Assembly: GCA_963555705.1 (NCBI GenBank)
Contig: OY743182.1
Span: forward strand, 51,774,592-51,838,591
Source of the DNA: Ligustrum vulgare
Lineage: Eukaryota > Streptophyta > Magnoliopsida > Lamiales > Oleaceae
DNA length: 64,000 bases
Reading direction: 5' to 3'
A program made the position numbers and the translations under genes. Below the pieces are notes generated by a model. It was given only the letters and a program-made list of their open reading frames with translations. It was not told the origin of the DNA and did not search any database. Position 1 is the first letter of the stretch. Every line of letters starts with the position of its first letter. Shown here one piece after another: positions 53,740 to 64,000 of the stretch.

Positions 53740-54560
53740 TTCCATCTTTCAGGTAGAGTCAGATATATGTTTGCATCATTCTGGAAAAGAAACCACACAT
53801 TGAGAGCTTTACAGCTTACAGTAAAGAACTATCATGCAATGCTAGAAGCTGAGAATATGTTTTACCCTTTGTTCTTGTTTAATCTTCGATTCTCTTCTTC
53901 CACATCTATAATATTTCTTGGTTTTTAGAGATATAATAAAGTCCTTTCGATTTAGGATGATTTAACTTGAAACCTATTGATAGTAAGCAAGTCAAATTTG
54001 CAAGAGGTCTTCTCTCATTCATAATCATATGATTTTGTATAATCTGAATATAGGAATTCTTTTCAAGGAAATCTTATTTTTCAAATGTAAAGTGTTTGAC
54101 TGAATCGGTTGCAGTTTTAATTCCTTACATTTATAGATTTAGTTAATTAGAAATAAGATTTTTTTTAGCGAACTGAACGTCCACGTGTGACACTCGGACA
54201 CGGGACATGAAGTGGGAAACAACTGTAAACAAACTAATATATATGCGTGAAGTATATGATAAATTATACATTTATGTTTTAAGTGATAAGCTTCTATCAA
54301 ATGAGTTACTACTATGGCTTTTAGGAATATATAGATTGTTCTACCAAGGTAAGAATTTTAGGTGATCTTCTAGTAGACTTTTCCAACTTTTGATCTTATT
54401 TGTGAAAACAGGAAGAGGAACAGTCATCATTGCGCCATAGCAACTCTGTCAGAGGAGTGAAATAAAATTTAAGCTTCCTGAGCAAAGTGTGCCTAAGGTT
54501 GAAAAGTTTCAACCATTCATCAAAGAGGATGTTCTTTCTAGCATTTATAATGTGTGTGCA
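53740..54560 (+). pseudogene. C2-GRAM-VASt (BAGP1-like) gene fragment, two exons
   Basis: Exon-like 1 follows 'ccatctttcag' and reads [20 protein letters not shown] then [11 protein letters not shown] (to about 53853). Exon-like 2 follows 'gtgaaaacag' at about 54411 and reads EEEQSSLRHSNSVRG, then, after a shift at 'gtgaaataaaattt', KLPEQSVPKVEKFQPFIKED to about 54558. These match, from memory of the family, the segment from the end of the GRAM domain to the linker before VASt in BAG-associated GRAM protein 1. No donor follows exon 1 and neither C2 nor VASt exons were found, so it is probably a broken gene. In the family the protein is membrane-associated and works in BAG6-dependent immunity. 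Confidence 0.65.
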
Positions 54561-56229
54561 AACTAATAGTTCTACTTTTTGTTACCATATTTTAACATCA
54601 TATTGATTAAATTCTTTATTATTTACAAAATAATTTTCAGTGGCATTCAATCGGTTAGGAGTTCGGGTCGTCACTTATGTGGGGATTTATTCTGGGCTCA
54701 AGGACCAACCTCAAGGCGTATGTTTAGAAGTGATCTTGAAAGTTTACAAAGTAATGTTACAAATGGTTCATTTGGAGTATATTTTCCTTTTTTCTTGTCT
54801 TTATTGTAATAAAATACCTTCTATTTATAGGAAACAACTAATTCAAGGCAAATGATGATTATTAGTTGTCATTTTCAGACCTTATTGGGCCCCTCTAACC
54901 CAGGATATGGTGATCCACAATTTGTGACACCTGCTGCACGTGTCCCTTCTTGCAGAAGTATGGAGAAAAGTTGCTATTTTATTCAAGTTTTGAGACTAAA
55001 TGAAACTCACTTGCTAAGTGTTGAGTACCTTATGAACACCAAGTCATTCCAAAAGGAGTAAATAGGAGTTCAGGTTGGTGAACTTTGAACTGACGACAGA
55101 TCTGTCGTGTTGCCTAATTGATAATTGTATGATTGAATGCATCATAACATTCACATTTGGACTATGAATATATTCGGGTAATGTTTGTGGTAGACTTAAT
55201 TTGTCTTGTCTTGTCTTAGAAAATAAACTTAAATATGTTAGCTTTATCGAATGTCAAGAACGCATGAATGAGCTATAATTTGAGAATTTTAATAAATATC
55301 AATAGGTGAATTAGAATTTCAATACATTCACTCATATATTCACAAACCTCAATTTACATAATAGCAATTTTAGTCTAATTCAAATAAATAAATAAAAAAT
55401 CATTTTTTATATTTCATACATTCATTAGTAAACTAATAACTAATTAGTAGAACTTATTCCTCATGGAAATGATAATCTTAACTCACAAATCTTATTACTT
55501 GGTTTTACCCAATTGGGCTTGACCTTGACCTTGGACTTGTCCTTGGCCTTGTAAACTGTCAATTATATCAACAATGGTTCCCTAAGGTCTGAATTGAATG
55601 AGCTCAACTTGGACATTAAACCTCGGTCATAATGAACAGCTGTTTCATTTTCTTCTTCAACAAGCTTCACTCGTTTCTAGGCAATGATTACCAACTGTTA
55701 CATTATTTTGTACGCGGAAAAATATAAGCCCAACGATAATGGATTTTTTTACGAGTCTTATATTGTTTCGAATTCTTTCTCAATCTAATCCATTTATTTG
55801 GGTTTTATCCAACGACTGGGATCATCTTCCTAAAAAGGTGAATTTTCGTATTTACCTTTCATTTGCTTTCTTCTCCAAGGAATTTCTACAATTTTCTATA
55901 TTTTCTGGAAAAGCTTCAATCAAGTTCCTTAAGGCTTTCACAGTTATTCTTGCTACCGGTTCTTTTCTTATTGAATCTTCTCTGCTCTCCTTGTTTCTTA
56001 TTTTCTTGTTTAGACAGTTCTACTATCGATTTCGGTAGATTTGTTTGGTTGGAAGTTGCTGGTAGTGTTAGGAGGATTTTATTTGTTTGTGGTTTTTTTA
56101 GTTATACGAGTTAGGGGAGTTTGATAAGTCGAGGAATGCAATATGGGAAGATCCTTATTGCTTTTCCTTTGATGGTGGTGAATCCATCCAATGAGAGGGT
56201 CACTATAGCCTCACGAGGAGATAAAAGTG
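54561..56229. other. Unassigned; short exon-like stretches
   Basis: Open stretches at 54640-54810 and 54880-55060 (LGPSNPGYGDPQFVTPAARVPS) follow acceptor-like sequences but were not recognised. 55739-56114 has hydrophobic overlapping ORFs that are probably spurious. Confidence 0.3.
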
Positions 56230-57000
56230 GGAAAACCATAAGCTCAACAAGAGATGCTAGCTAGTCTTCGAAGAGAGTTTGAGTGGGAGGCTAAAAAATA
56301 TGAGAAGGTGGTAACTAAGGGGGACCTTAAGAGTTGGAGAAGAAAGTATAGGATCCCGAAAGAGATTGAGCTCGCAGTTCCTCTTTATGTGGATAAGTCT
56401 TGTGATCCTTCAATGGGTCATATGAAAGTTAATAGGAACATGCTCGAAGCGAGGCTTAGATTGCCCATTTCCCAAGTGCCTAGGAAGTTTTTCAGTCCTG
56501 GAGAATAGTTCCATTTCAGTTGACTACGAACGAATGGAGAACCTTGGTAGGAATTATTATACTTTAGGATGAACTAGGGTTTGGGGAGCTAAGTGTAGAG
56601 GAATGCCATTCGTTGTATAGTTTTAAGCACGATGGTAAGGACTCTGAGTTCTATTACACTAGTGCCCGACCTAAACAAAAGAAAATCTTATTATGTCTTT
56701 TGGACTCCATTAAGGAGTGGAAGATTTTCTATTTCAAGGTTTCTGGCTCTTGACAATTTTTAAGGGCGATCTAGCTATAGAAGTAAACATCAATGCTAAC
56801 TTTAGGGTTCTGAGTAAGTCAATTTCATGTTTTCTCCGTTCTCTACACTTGAGTTTAACCTTAATAGTTTTCCTTACCTTGCAGGTTATGAGAGATACAA
56901 TCACACTTTCAAGTCCAAGGAAAGGAAATAAGAGCTAGGGAGTAAGCTAATTTTTAGAGGGACTGCAAATATCTGATAACAGACGACAATTTGTTCAAGG
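56230..57000 (+). pseudogene. Gypsy-type 'transposase 28'-like gag remnant
   Basis: RRKYRIPKEIELAVPL, GHMKVNRNMLEARLRLPIS, then after frame breaks LTTNEWRTLVGI, ELSVEECHSLYSFK, SEFYYTSARPKQKK and SIKEWKIFYFKVSG. This order (YRIP...LRFPL...NAWR...F..LY.LK...YYFS.RP...KGWK..FFFV) is the plant 'putative gypsy type transposon' domain (PF04195), recognised from memory. Stops break it into pieces. Confidence 0.6.
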
Positions 57001-57541
57001 TCAATCTCCTTGTTGAGAAGCTCGAGTTTATTCCCCCCTCCCAAAGAAAAGTAAGTATGCCTTTATGGAATTTTTCATAAGTTATTTGCTGACAACTGGA
57101 CATCTTTGTTTTTTGCATAAAAAAAGGAAAACAATCAATGAAGAATTTGAGGGCATATCATGGAGGGCAAGACTTCAACAAAATCACACATAATGCTGCA
57201 TCCAGCTAAGGTGAAAAGAGAAAAACTCTTGCTATTGAGGGATTGGCCATTGATAGGTCTTCGAAAGTGGTGTCTGTAACCTTCATCCCGGAGGAGATGA
57301 TCATTAGTACATAGAGACCAAACCCCATTGAGGTTGAACAGTTGATCTCGAATCCACAATTTTATGATTTTCCATCCTCATCCTCCAAAGAGCAAGAATA
57401 GGAGCCCTTCTTGGGCAATATTGATGATGAGGAGATTGATTTAGTTACAACAAAGGGGGAGAAGCCCAACCGTTGAGGGACTTATATAGAAGTAACTCCC
57501 CTCAATGACCCTAGCCTCCATAATACGAATCATGGCAGGCT
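57001..57541. other. Unassigned, probably retroelement-derived
   Basis: May continue the gag remnant to its left. No motif supported. Confidence 0.35.
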
Positions 57542-57976
57542 TGATAGAAAGATCAACAATCCAGGCCAAACCAAAACTACAAGTATGTTCGAAGTGCTTC
57601 AAAGATCAAACATAGAGTGGTTGAAGGAAAGTTAAAGATGGTACAAGTGATGAGGACCGAGAATCGAGTTCAAAATCAAGAAGTTGGAGAATTTGAACCA
57701 CGCGACCACGTGGTGCAAAAGGAGGCGCGATCACGCCATGCCTGGAAAAAAAGACCCGAGAGTTTTCGGTCCTTCCATGCGATCGCGATCATTATGCCTG
57801 CGAGATTGTGCAGTACAATTTTTTAGGGTTTCGCGAGTTTTTAGGTTAAATTTCATTTTTACAGTAAGGCTCGGGTTTCCATGTTATCATCTGTTCCAAC
57901 ATGAATTCGAAATTTTCCTGGCGTTCAAATCATATTTCTACGTGTTCTTTATGATTCCCCTCCCGGGATCACATCA
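57542..57976 (+). repeat. Internally deleted gypsy LTR, plus orientation
   Basis: Starts TGATAGAAAGATC and ends GGGATCACATCA. Its left ~290 bp are the inverse of 59390-59690 and its right end matches the end of that LTR (58958 side). The middle ~350 bp are missing. Confidence 0.75.
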
Positions 57977-58576
57977 GTCCATCTTTCTTAATATTCATAT
58001 CTCCAGACTCAAATTTTAAATCCCCTAAAATGTCACTTTCACCCTTTTGTAATTTAGCCTCAGCCTCCCTTTCACTCTCCCTCTTTTTTAACTTCGCTTC
58101 TTTTCTAGCCTTCCGCTCATATTTCATCATTTCCTCATAAATTTCAATTCGAATCTTCAAAAGTGCCCTCGCATTAATCTCTTCTTCCCTGTCACCCCAA
58201 TTCTAACCCGAGGTTTATGGTTACGCCTGTATTTCCTATCACGCCTATCAACCCATTTTCTCCTCCTTACTAGACTAGCCATAGGTATGTTTCCACTTTC
58301 ATTTTCACAATCTATTTCCTCAACATTATCATCCCCAACTCCATACCTAGGGTTAAAGTCATAAGTTCGCGGTCCCCTAACATTAGGGCGCTTCTTTGAT
58401 TTTTCCTTACGCATTCGAGCAGTTTCTGCACTATGCATATCCATTGAGCTATTAATCTTCCCCAACTCCGCATCCAATTTCTCAAACTATTTCTCAAATC
58501 GTTTCTCCAACATTGCCAGCAGTTGAAATTGTTGGTTATCTTTCCTAGAAGATGATTTTTCTCGAAGTTTAGACAT
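57977..58576 (-). pseudogene. 5' part of a gypsy gag, minus orientation
   Basis: Reads leftwards from ATG at 58576 (MSKLREKSSSRKDNQQFQLL), with a stop at about 58490, then EKLDAELGKINSSMDM, RKKWVD-like basic stretches, and, after a shift near 58160, a Lys/Glu-rich helical stretch (YERKARKEAKLKKRESEREA). It stops abruptly where the plus-oriented LTR begins. Confidence 0.6.
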
Positions 58577-58943
58577 TTGGAATGGAATTGAATAATTTGA
58601 CACAAGGATTAGAATGAATTTTAATTTTAACTTGGAAGGCAAGGAATATCAAGAATTTAAGGAAATTCAAGAAAGTGGTTTTTGAATTTTGGAATTTTTT
58701 TTTGATGAATTTTCGGAATAAATAAAAAAATTTAAAAAATTAATTTGGACGAAAAATAGACGTAAAAACAATTTTTGAATTTTTCTGGATATTTCTCTAG
58801 ATCAAATACTCAAAAAACCCAAGAACATGAACTAAAGACTCAAACTATAAAAAAGGATATGAATGATTTTTATGTGACAAACTCTATGATAAACACATAA
58901 AAATCAAACTAGGATAGAAACAAAAACCTGAATTCAGATTCCA

Positions 58944-58955
58944 GCTATGATACCA
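58944..58955 (-). promoter_or_regulatory. Primer-binding site, one-base variant
   Basis: TGGTATCATAGC on the minus strand, two bases from the LTR end at 58958; it differs from the iMet site by one base. Confidence 0.85.
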
Positions 58956-58957
58956 AA

Positions 58958-59690
58958 TGATGTGATCCCGTTCGGGACGCTAGCGGAATTAATGTTGAAC
59001 GCTGAGAAAGTTTCGAATCTAGGTTGTTGATGAACGATGGCATGGAGACACGAGCCTCACGACTTAAGAACCCAAGGTATATTAAACATTAGACCCGTTA
59101 AGATGCGGAGACAAGAACTCATATGGGTTGAACGCCGCAAAGATTGTCCACGCCTTTGATAAGTTCGAGTTTGGTGAACACCACAAAGATTCGAATAATC
59201 TTTGATAAGTTCGGGAATGTTCAACAAGAACAATATTTGAGAGAGAAAAACTTAATAAAAATTTTTATTAATCGAAGTCTTTCTATTACATTGAATGAAA
59301 AGGAATATAAATAAACAACACGGAATTAAATAAGCCTTAGCCGCTATAGAAGCCCAAAATTAACCCTAAAACAAGTAAAAATGGAATTTAACCTAAAAAC
59401 TCGAGAAACCCTAAAAAATTGTACTGCGCGATCGCGTAGGCATAATGGCTACGATCGCGTGGAAGGGCCGAAAACTCTCCGGTCTTTTTTCCAGGCATGG
59501 CGCGATAGCACCTCCTTTTGCACCACGGGGTCATGTGGTACAAATTCTCCAACTTCTTGATTTTGAACTCGATTTTCGGCCCTCATCACTTGTACCATCT
59601 TTGACGTTCCTTCAACCATTCCATGTTTGATCTTTGAAGCTCTTCGAACATACTTGTAGTTTTAGTTTGGCCTTGAATTGGTTGTGTTGG
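58958..59690 (-). repeat. Gypsy LTR, minus orientation
   Basis: Ends ...GGGATCACATCA (minus strand) at 58958 beside the PBS. It includes paired 'gaatctttgtggtgttca' and 'gcgatcgcg' words and an AATAAA-like signal region. The outer end is uncertain (about 59690). Confidence 0.75.
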
Positions 59691-60662
59691 ATGATTTTTG
59701 TAGAAATCTGTGCTATTGGTATATTGTGAATTATGAAACTTTACTTGACTTATATTTTGACACAATCTGTACCTTCATCTCTTGAATTCAGTAACATTCA
59801 TGGTTAATGTTTTATTTAGCTCCTTATATGCCCGCTTCTCCCCATCCAAACTTCAACTTATATTGATTTTGGCTAAAGTTTTGTCTCTGTCATTGTGTTG
59901 TTGATCTTAGGCTCTTCGAATACCAAGTATGTTTGTTAACTTTTTTAGTCATGAAGAATTATGTTTGATTTTCTGCTAACAATAGGATGAAATGAGTAGT
60001 TTAATTTTTTGAGTAAGAGAACTAAATTTTTTCAAGTGGAAATGACTCAGCCATGAAGGAAAATGGACTATCTAGAAGAGAAAATACATCTAAGTCGACC
60101 CCACCTAGAAGAGAAAAAAGTTCATTGTTTCTTTTCCTTTTTTGGGGGAAATTTGTTTCTATTTCTCTAAGTAACGGAGTGTTGAAAAGCAATAAAATGG
60201 AAGTAATGACATAAACTACGAAATTTAATCCTTATGAAGGTTCGATATACCCAAACTCATAAATTTTGCAAAGAGTTTCCCTTTGATCAGCTTATGCCAT
60301 TAAATAATTGATATATAGCCTTTCCAAATCCTTGAAATTGTAAAATTTATTGATGTAGGATTCTAGCATGGTTAAGTGGTGAGTTTTGTTTCAAGCACAT
60401 AGACATTTGCACAAGGTATTCAAATTTTGTTGAAATTCTTTGATATTTTTAATGTTTATTTACATCACTCACTATGTTTCTCGTGCCAAGTAAATTGGCA
60501 TGTGTATCAATACCTATTGGCCTTTTATTGGAAGTGTCTCTTAGTTTCTATCTTAGTCTTTAAAATCCTTTTAATCTTGTGTTTTTATCTTGATTAGCAA
60601 GTGTTAGATTTGTCTTTTCCAACTCAGCCCATTATTTAATGACAGACTTATTTTTGTTATAG
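59691..60662. other. Upstream region of the hAT gene
   Basis: No clear exon. A start exon for the transposase may lie here, since the BED exon is preceded by an acceptor at 60661-60662 and lacks an ATG of its own. The hAT left terminus was not found. Confidence 0.4.
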
Positions 60663-63083
60663 ATTTCGGATTCTCAAAGTAATAACCACCCTAACCCTAG
60701 CACTACAGCACGTACAAGTGTTGGTAGTAGTACTAGACAAGTACCACCCAATGACCATAATAATGATGTTGATCAGCCCCCACAAGAATCTCCAGTACAA
60801 GTAGATGCGTGTCAAGATCCAATTGAACTTAGTGAAGAGGAGAACAATAGAAATGAACGTGTTGGTGCGAAGAGAAAGTCCAGATTTCATTCACTGGTAT
60901 GGAAAGATTTTGAGAGAGTAAAAATTGGAGACGATTGGAAGGCCGTTTGCAACCATTGCAAGGCTAAATTAGTTGGCGATACTAGCAAAGGTACAAGTCA
61001 TTTGAAAAACCACATCAAATGATGTCCTCTTCGTAGACAAGTAAATAGTAATACTCGGCAAGGAATATTGAATTTCACAAAGTGGTAAATGTAGGATGAA
61101 TACGTACACATTTGATCAAGAAAAGTGTAGGACTAGTCTAGGGAAGGCTATTGTTTTACATGAATATCCAGTGTCCATAGTTGATCACATTGGGTATAAA
61201 AACTTTTTGAATGACCTCCAACTGATGTTCAAGGTCCCTTCTCGTAATACCATTAAGAGTGACATTTTGAAAATGAATGACTACGAGAAATCCAAAATGA
61301 TGACAGCATTGGAGGAGAATGTGAGTCGAATTGAAGTCACTACAGACATGTGGACCGCCTCAAATCAAAAGAAAGGATTCATGGTAGTAACATCCCATTA
61401 CATAGATGATTCCTGGACTCTACAGAGTCGCATTATGAGGTACATTAATGTTATAAAATATCTAATATAGCTTGCTTTTATTTTTTACAAGTTTAATTTT
61501 ATTTCATTTTTCTTTTATAGGTTTGTGTATGTTCCATGTCCACATACTGCAGATGTGTTATCCCAAAATTTAGTTGGTCGCTTACTTGATTGGAACATCG
61601 ACCGTAAGTTATCTACCTTAATTGTAGATAATTGCACAACAAATGATGCCATGATAAATCTTATTTTAAGTGAGCTTCATAGTCATACTCTTTTGTTGGG
61701 TGGTGAGCTATTTCATATGCAATGTTGTGCACACATACTAAATTTGATTGTGAAAGACGGTTTGGATGTGATTTCATCAAGTGTGGAGAAAATTAGGGAT
61801 AGAGTTTCCTACTGGACAGCTACACCTAAGAGATATGAGAAATTTGAACAATTTGCACGTCAATTAAAAGTAAGGTGTGAGAAAAAATTGATGCTTGACT
61901 GTAAGACTCGGTGGAACTCGACCTACCTCATGCTTCGTACTGCCTTACTATATAAGGATGTTTTCCCTCGTTTGAAGCAACAGGAGACCCAATATAAATG
62001 TCTACCTAGTGATGACGATTGGGAATTGGCTAAAGAAATAAGTGCTAGATTAGAGGTATTCTTTACGGTGACTGAATTGTTTTCTGGCACGTCTTATCCA
62101 ACTGCTAATACGTTTTTTTCCAAATGTTTGTGCAATAAAGTTTCCGTTGTATAAGTGGCTTGAATCTCCTTATCGGGTGATTCAAATGATGGCTACTAGT
62201 ATGATTGATAAGTTTAACAAATATTGGAGTGAGATTCATGGAATTTTGGCCTTGGCAACAGTGTTGGATCCTAGGTATAAGATGAAACTAGTAGAGTATT
62301 ATTACCCTCTAATTTTTAAAGAACAATCTTCATACGAGATTGAAAAACTTTGTGACCTTTGTCAGAGGTTGGTGCAAGAGTATGATGGATTACAGAATTC
62401 TAGTGGCAATGTTTCTAATTCTTCTAGTCATTATCAGCCAGAGTTGTCTACTAGTATAATGGAGTGTCTATTGGAGGGATTTTATGAATTTGTTTCTACT
62501 ACCTCTACTTCTGGCAATGTGAAAACTGAACTTTATCATTTTTTGGAAGAGCCTATATTGCCTCGGTCAAATGATTTTGACATTTTAGTATGGTGGAAGG
62601 TAAATGCAATCAAATATCCTACCTTGTCTAAAGTTGCACGGGACGTGTTGGCCATTCCGGTGTCTACTGTGGCATTAGAATCCACTTTCAGTACTAGTAG
62701 CAGGTTTTTGAGTCCACACCGGAACATGCTTCACCCCAAAACCTTGGAGGCATTGATGTGTGCTAAAGATTGGTTATGGGCCGAAATTCACAGTAAGACA
62801 TTCCATTTATATTTGATATGGCATACTGGCATTTTAACTCTTAAGTTAATGTGTTTAATGACTAAATATTTATGTTTTTTTTATAGAAAATTCAACTCCT
62901 TCTCAATACGTCGGATGTTGCACAAGGTTCAGTGACGAGAAAATTGAGGAGGTAAGTGTAATGTCCATTTCATATCATTTAAAAAACAATTTAAGTAATG
63001 TTATATGAAACATACCTATTTTCTTATTTCAGGAACTGTCTGCTGTCGTCTCTAGCTCAAACATGGACACTCTTGATTCTTGA
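60663..63083 (+). pseudogene. hAT transposase (BED zinc finger, RICESLEEPER-like), disrupted
   Basis: BED finger (WKDFERVKIGDDWKAVCNHCKAKL, then HLKNHIK) ends in a stop at about 61019, followed by a frame break near 61085. DUF-type core: YTFDQEKCR, TDMWTASNQKKGFMVVTSHYI. Intron 61440-61520 (GT-AG) joins IM to RFVYVPCPHTADVL, TLIVDNCTTND, MQCCAHILNLIVKDGL, TRWNSTYLML. One extra T in the run near 62113 shifts the frame; the next frame continues with FPLYKWLESPYRVIQMM and the C-terminal dimerisation domain (VWWKVNAIKYPTLSKVARD, VALESTFSTSSRFLSPHRN). Introns 62793-62886 and 62952-63032 lead to a terminal stop at 63081-63083. hAT transposases cut and paste DNA; this copy is inactive unless the breaks are bypassed. 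Confidence 0.9.
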
Positions 63084-63339
63084 GCAAACGAAGTGAAACT
63101 TGATGATACAAAATCTTGTTGTGTTTTGTAATTTTTATTGCCAAATGTTTGTGTTTTAATATGTTATCTTTTGTTCAAGTCATATTTAAACATATTTAGT
63201 GCTTTTGAGTGTTGAATTATGGTTGCATCAGGTGATTAATTTGTGGAATGATGTTGATTGTGATTGTAGAATATGCAATGTTAATTTGGTTCTTCAGTTT
63301 TGTCGTTTGATTGTTGTTGAATGTGCACATTCATTTGTT

Positions 63340-63475
63340 AAACAGGGGAAAAAAAGGATAGGATAGGCGGATTGGGGCATGATCCGCCCCGACCAGACGG
63401 ATCGCTGGGTGGATCGGATCACTACTATTGATCGTCGGGGCGGACACGGATCGGGGCGATCCGCCCCGTTGCCAA
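63340..63475. repeat. GC-rich subterminal region, probable hAT right end
   Basis: Dense cggatc/gatccg and ggggcg/cgcccc words (for example ggatcggggcgatccgcccc) stand out from the AT-rich surroundings and end near 'gttgccaacgcta'. Subterminal repeat clusters like this are typical of hAT ends. No matching left end was seen. Confidence 0.5.
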
Positions 63476-64000
63476 CGCTACTTTAAAGGGGTTTTCTCAT
63501 TCAAATGCTTTCATCATTTAATAGTAATAATTACTTAATTCAACTACTGAATATCTTTCTTTCTTTTTAAATTATAACTAGTGGTGGTCGTACGATGCAC
63601 GAGATGCGATAATAATTTTGTATATAATAGCGTCGAAGGGTAAGAAGATTGCAAAGATGAAGAAAAAGACAAAAAGAGAGGGTTATGCTAACAAATATAT
63701 TACACCTTAACTAAAAAAAAATGTTTTAAATCAGAACATTCATAAATCATTATTTAATCTAGTTGATTATTTAGGATTCAGATGTGACACGAAAACATAT
63801 AAAATCTTACAAAAACAATGAAAATATGAAATAAGTAATGTACGAAATCTTCACATCGATATTAAGATCTTGCTATTACGACTTTTTTTTAGTCTTCATA
63901 AAATTCATGAGTTTAGGGAGATAAAATTGACAAATGAAAAGTTCGATGACTAATGATAAATTTGACAATTGGAAAGTTTGATGACTAGATGGTAAATTTC
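63476..64000. other. AT-rich flank, nothing recognised
   Basis: Ends with '30-nt'-style words such as 'gacaaatgaaaagttcgatgactaatgataaatttgacaattgg', two or three imperfect units of another periodic repeat cut by the window end. Confidence 0.4.

Noticed and set aside
55739..56114. Hydrophobic ORFs as membrane proteins
   Set aside because: T-rich DNA gives Phe/Leu/Ser-rich readings in two frames; no start context or homology.
58157..58477. Basic 106-aa ORF as an independent RNA-binding protein
   Set aside because: It lies in frame order behind an LTR and PBS, so it is a gypsy gag fragment.

Overview
The window is nuclear DNA of a flowering plant, most likely a eudicot. It is AT-rich, it holds at least seven layered LTR retrotransposons, MITEs and a hAT transposase, and its one intact spliced host gene is a plant-type mitochondrial ribosomal protein. 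Coordinates of LTRs and target-site duplications (TSDs) were read directly from the sequence; family names are recognition from protein motifs and no database search was run.

Layout. 0.5-2.5 kb: decayed copia on the minus strand, cut by two MITEs. 3.1-4.0 kb: gtcacaa-type minisatellite. 4.0-25.3 kb: one old copia-like element (200-bp LTRs at both ends) inflated by nested insertions: a solo LTR (5.9-6.9), a decayed two-gene cassette (7.6-9.4, minus), a complete CRM-like gypsy (10.7-17.4) and a second copia (18.8-25.0). 27.3-47.7 kb: the mL43 gene (MRPL43 family, minus strand, three exons, 119 aa). Its 14.7-kb second intron holds a solo LTR into which a 10.25-kb LTR element with apparently identical 3.45-kb LTRs has inserted; its first intron holds a mitochondrial-DNA-like insert. 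48.5-49.8 kb: copia relic with a triplicated RNase H segment. 53.7-54.6 kb: two exons of a C2-GRAM-VASt (BAGP1-like) gene. 56-59.7 kb: gypsy relics, including an inverted LTR pair. 60.6-63.5 kb: disrupted hAT transposase gene.

The most interesting object is the element at 30,512-40,762. It has no gag or pol. On the strand antisense to the element it carries two intact ORFs: a 183-aa protein with a basic arm plus four-cysteine finger resembling the nucleic-acid-binding (cysteine-rich) proteins of carla/vitivirus-type plant RNA viruses, and, 310 nt downstream, an intronless 217-aa LOG-type cytokinin-activating phosphoribohydrolase. A second, pseudogenised copy of the whole ~1.9-kb cassette, with the same gene order, spacing and structured 3' repeats, lies at 7.6-9.4 kb, again antisense inside a different LTR element. 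A virus-like RNA-binding protein paired with a cytokinin-activation enzyme and carried by non-autonomous LTR elements is, as far as I know, undescribed.

The genes do not form an operon or pathway. Host content is mL43 (apparently intact despite ~19 kb of introns) and a BAGP1-like remnant; everything else is transposon-derived or captured.
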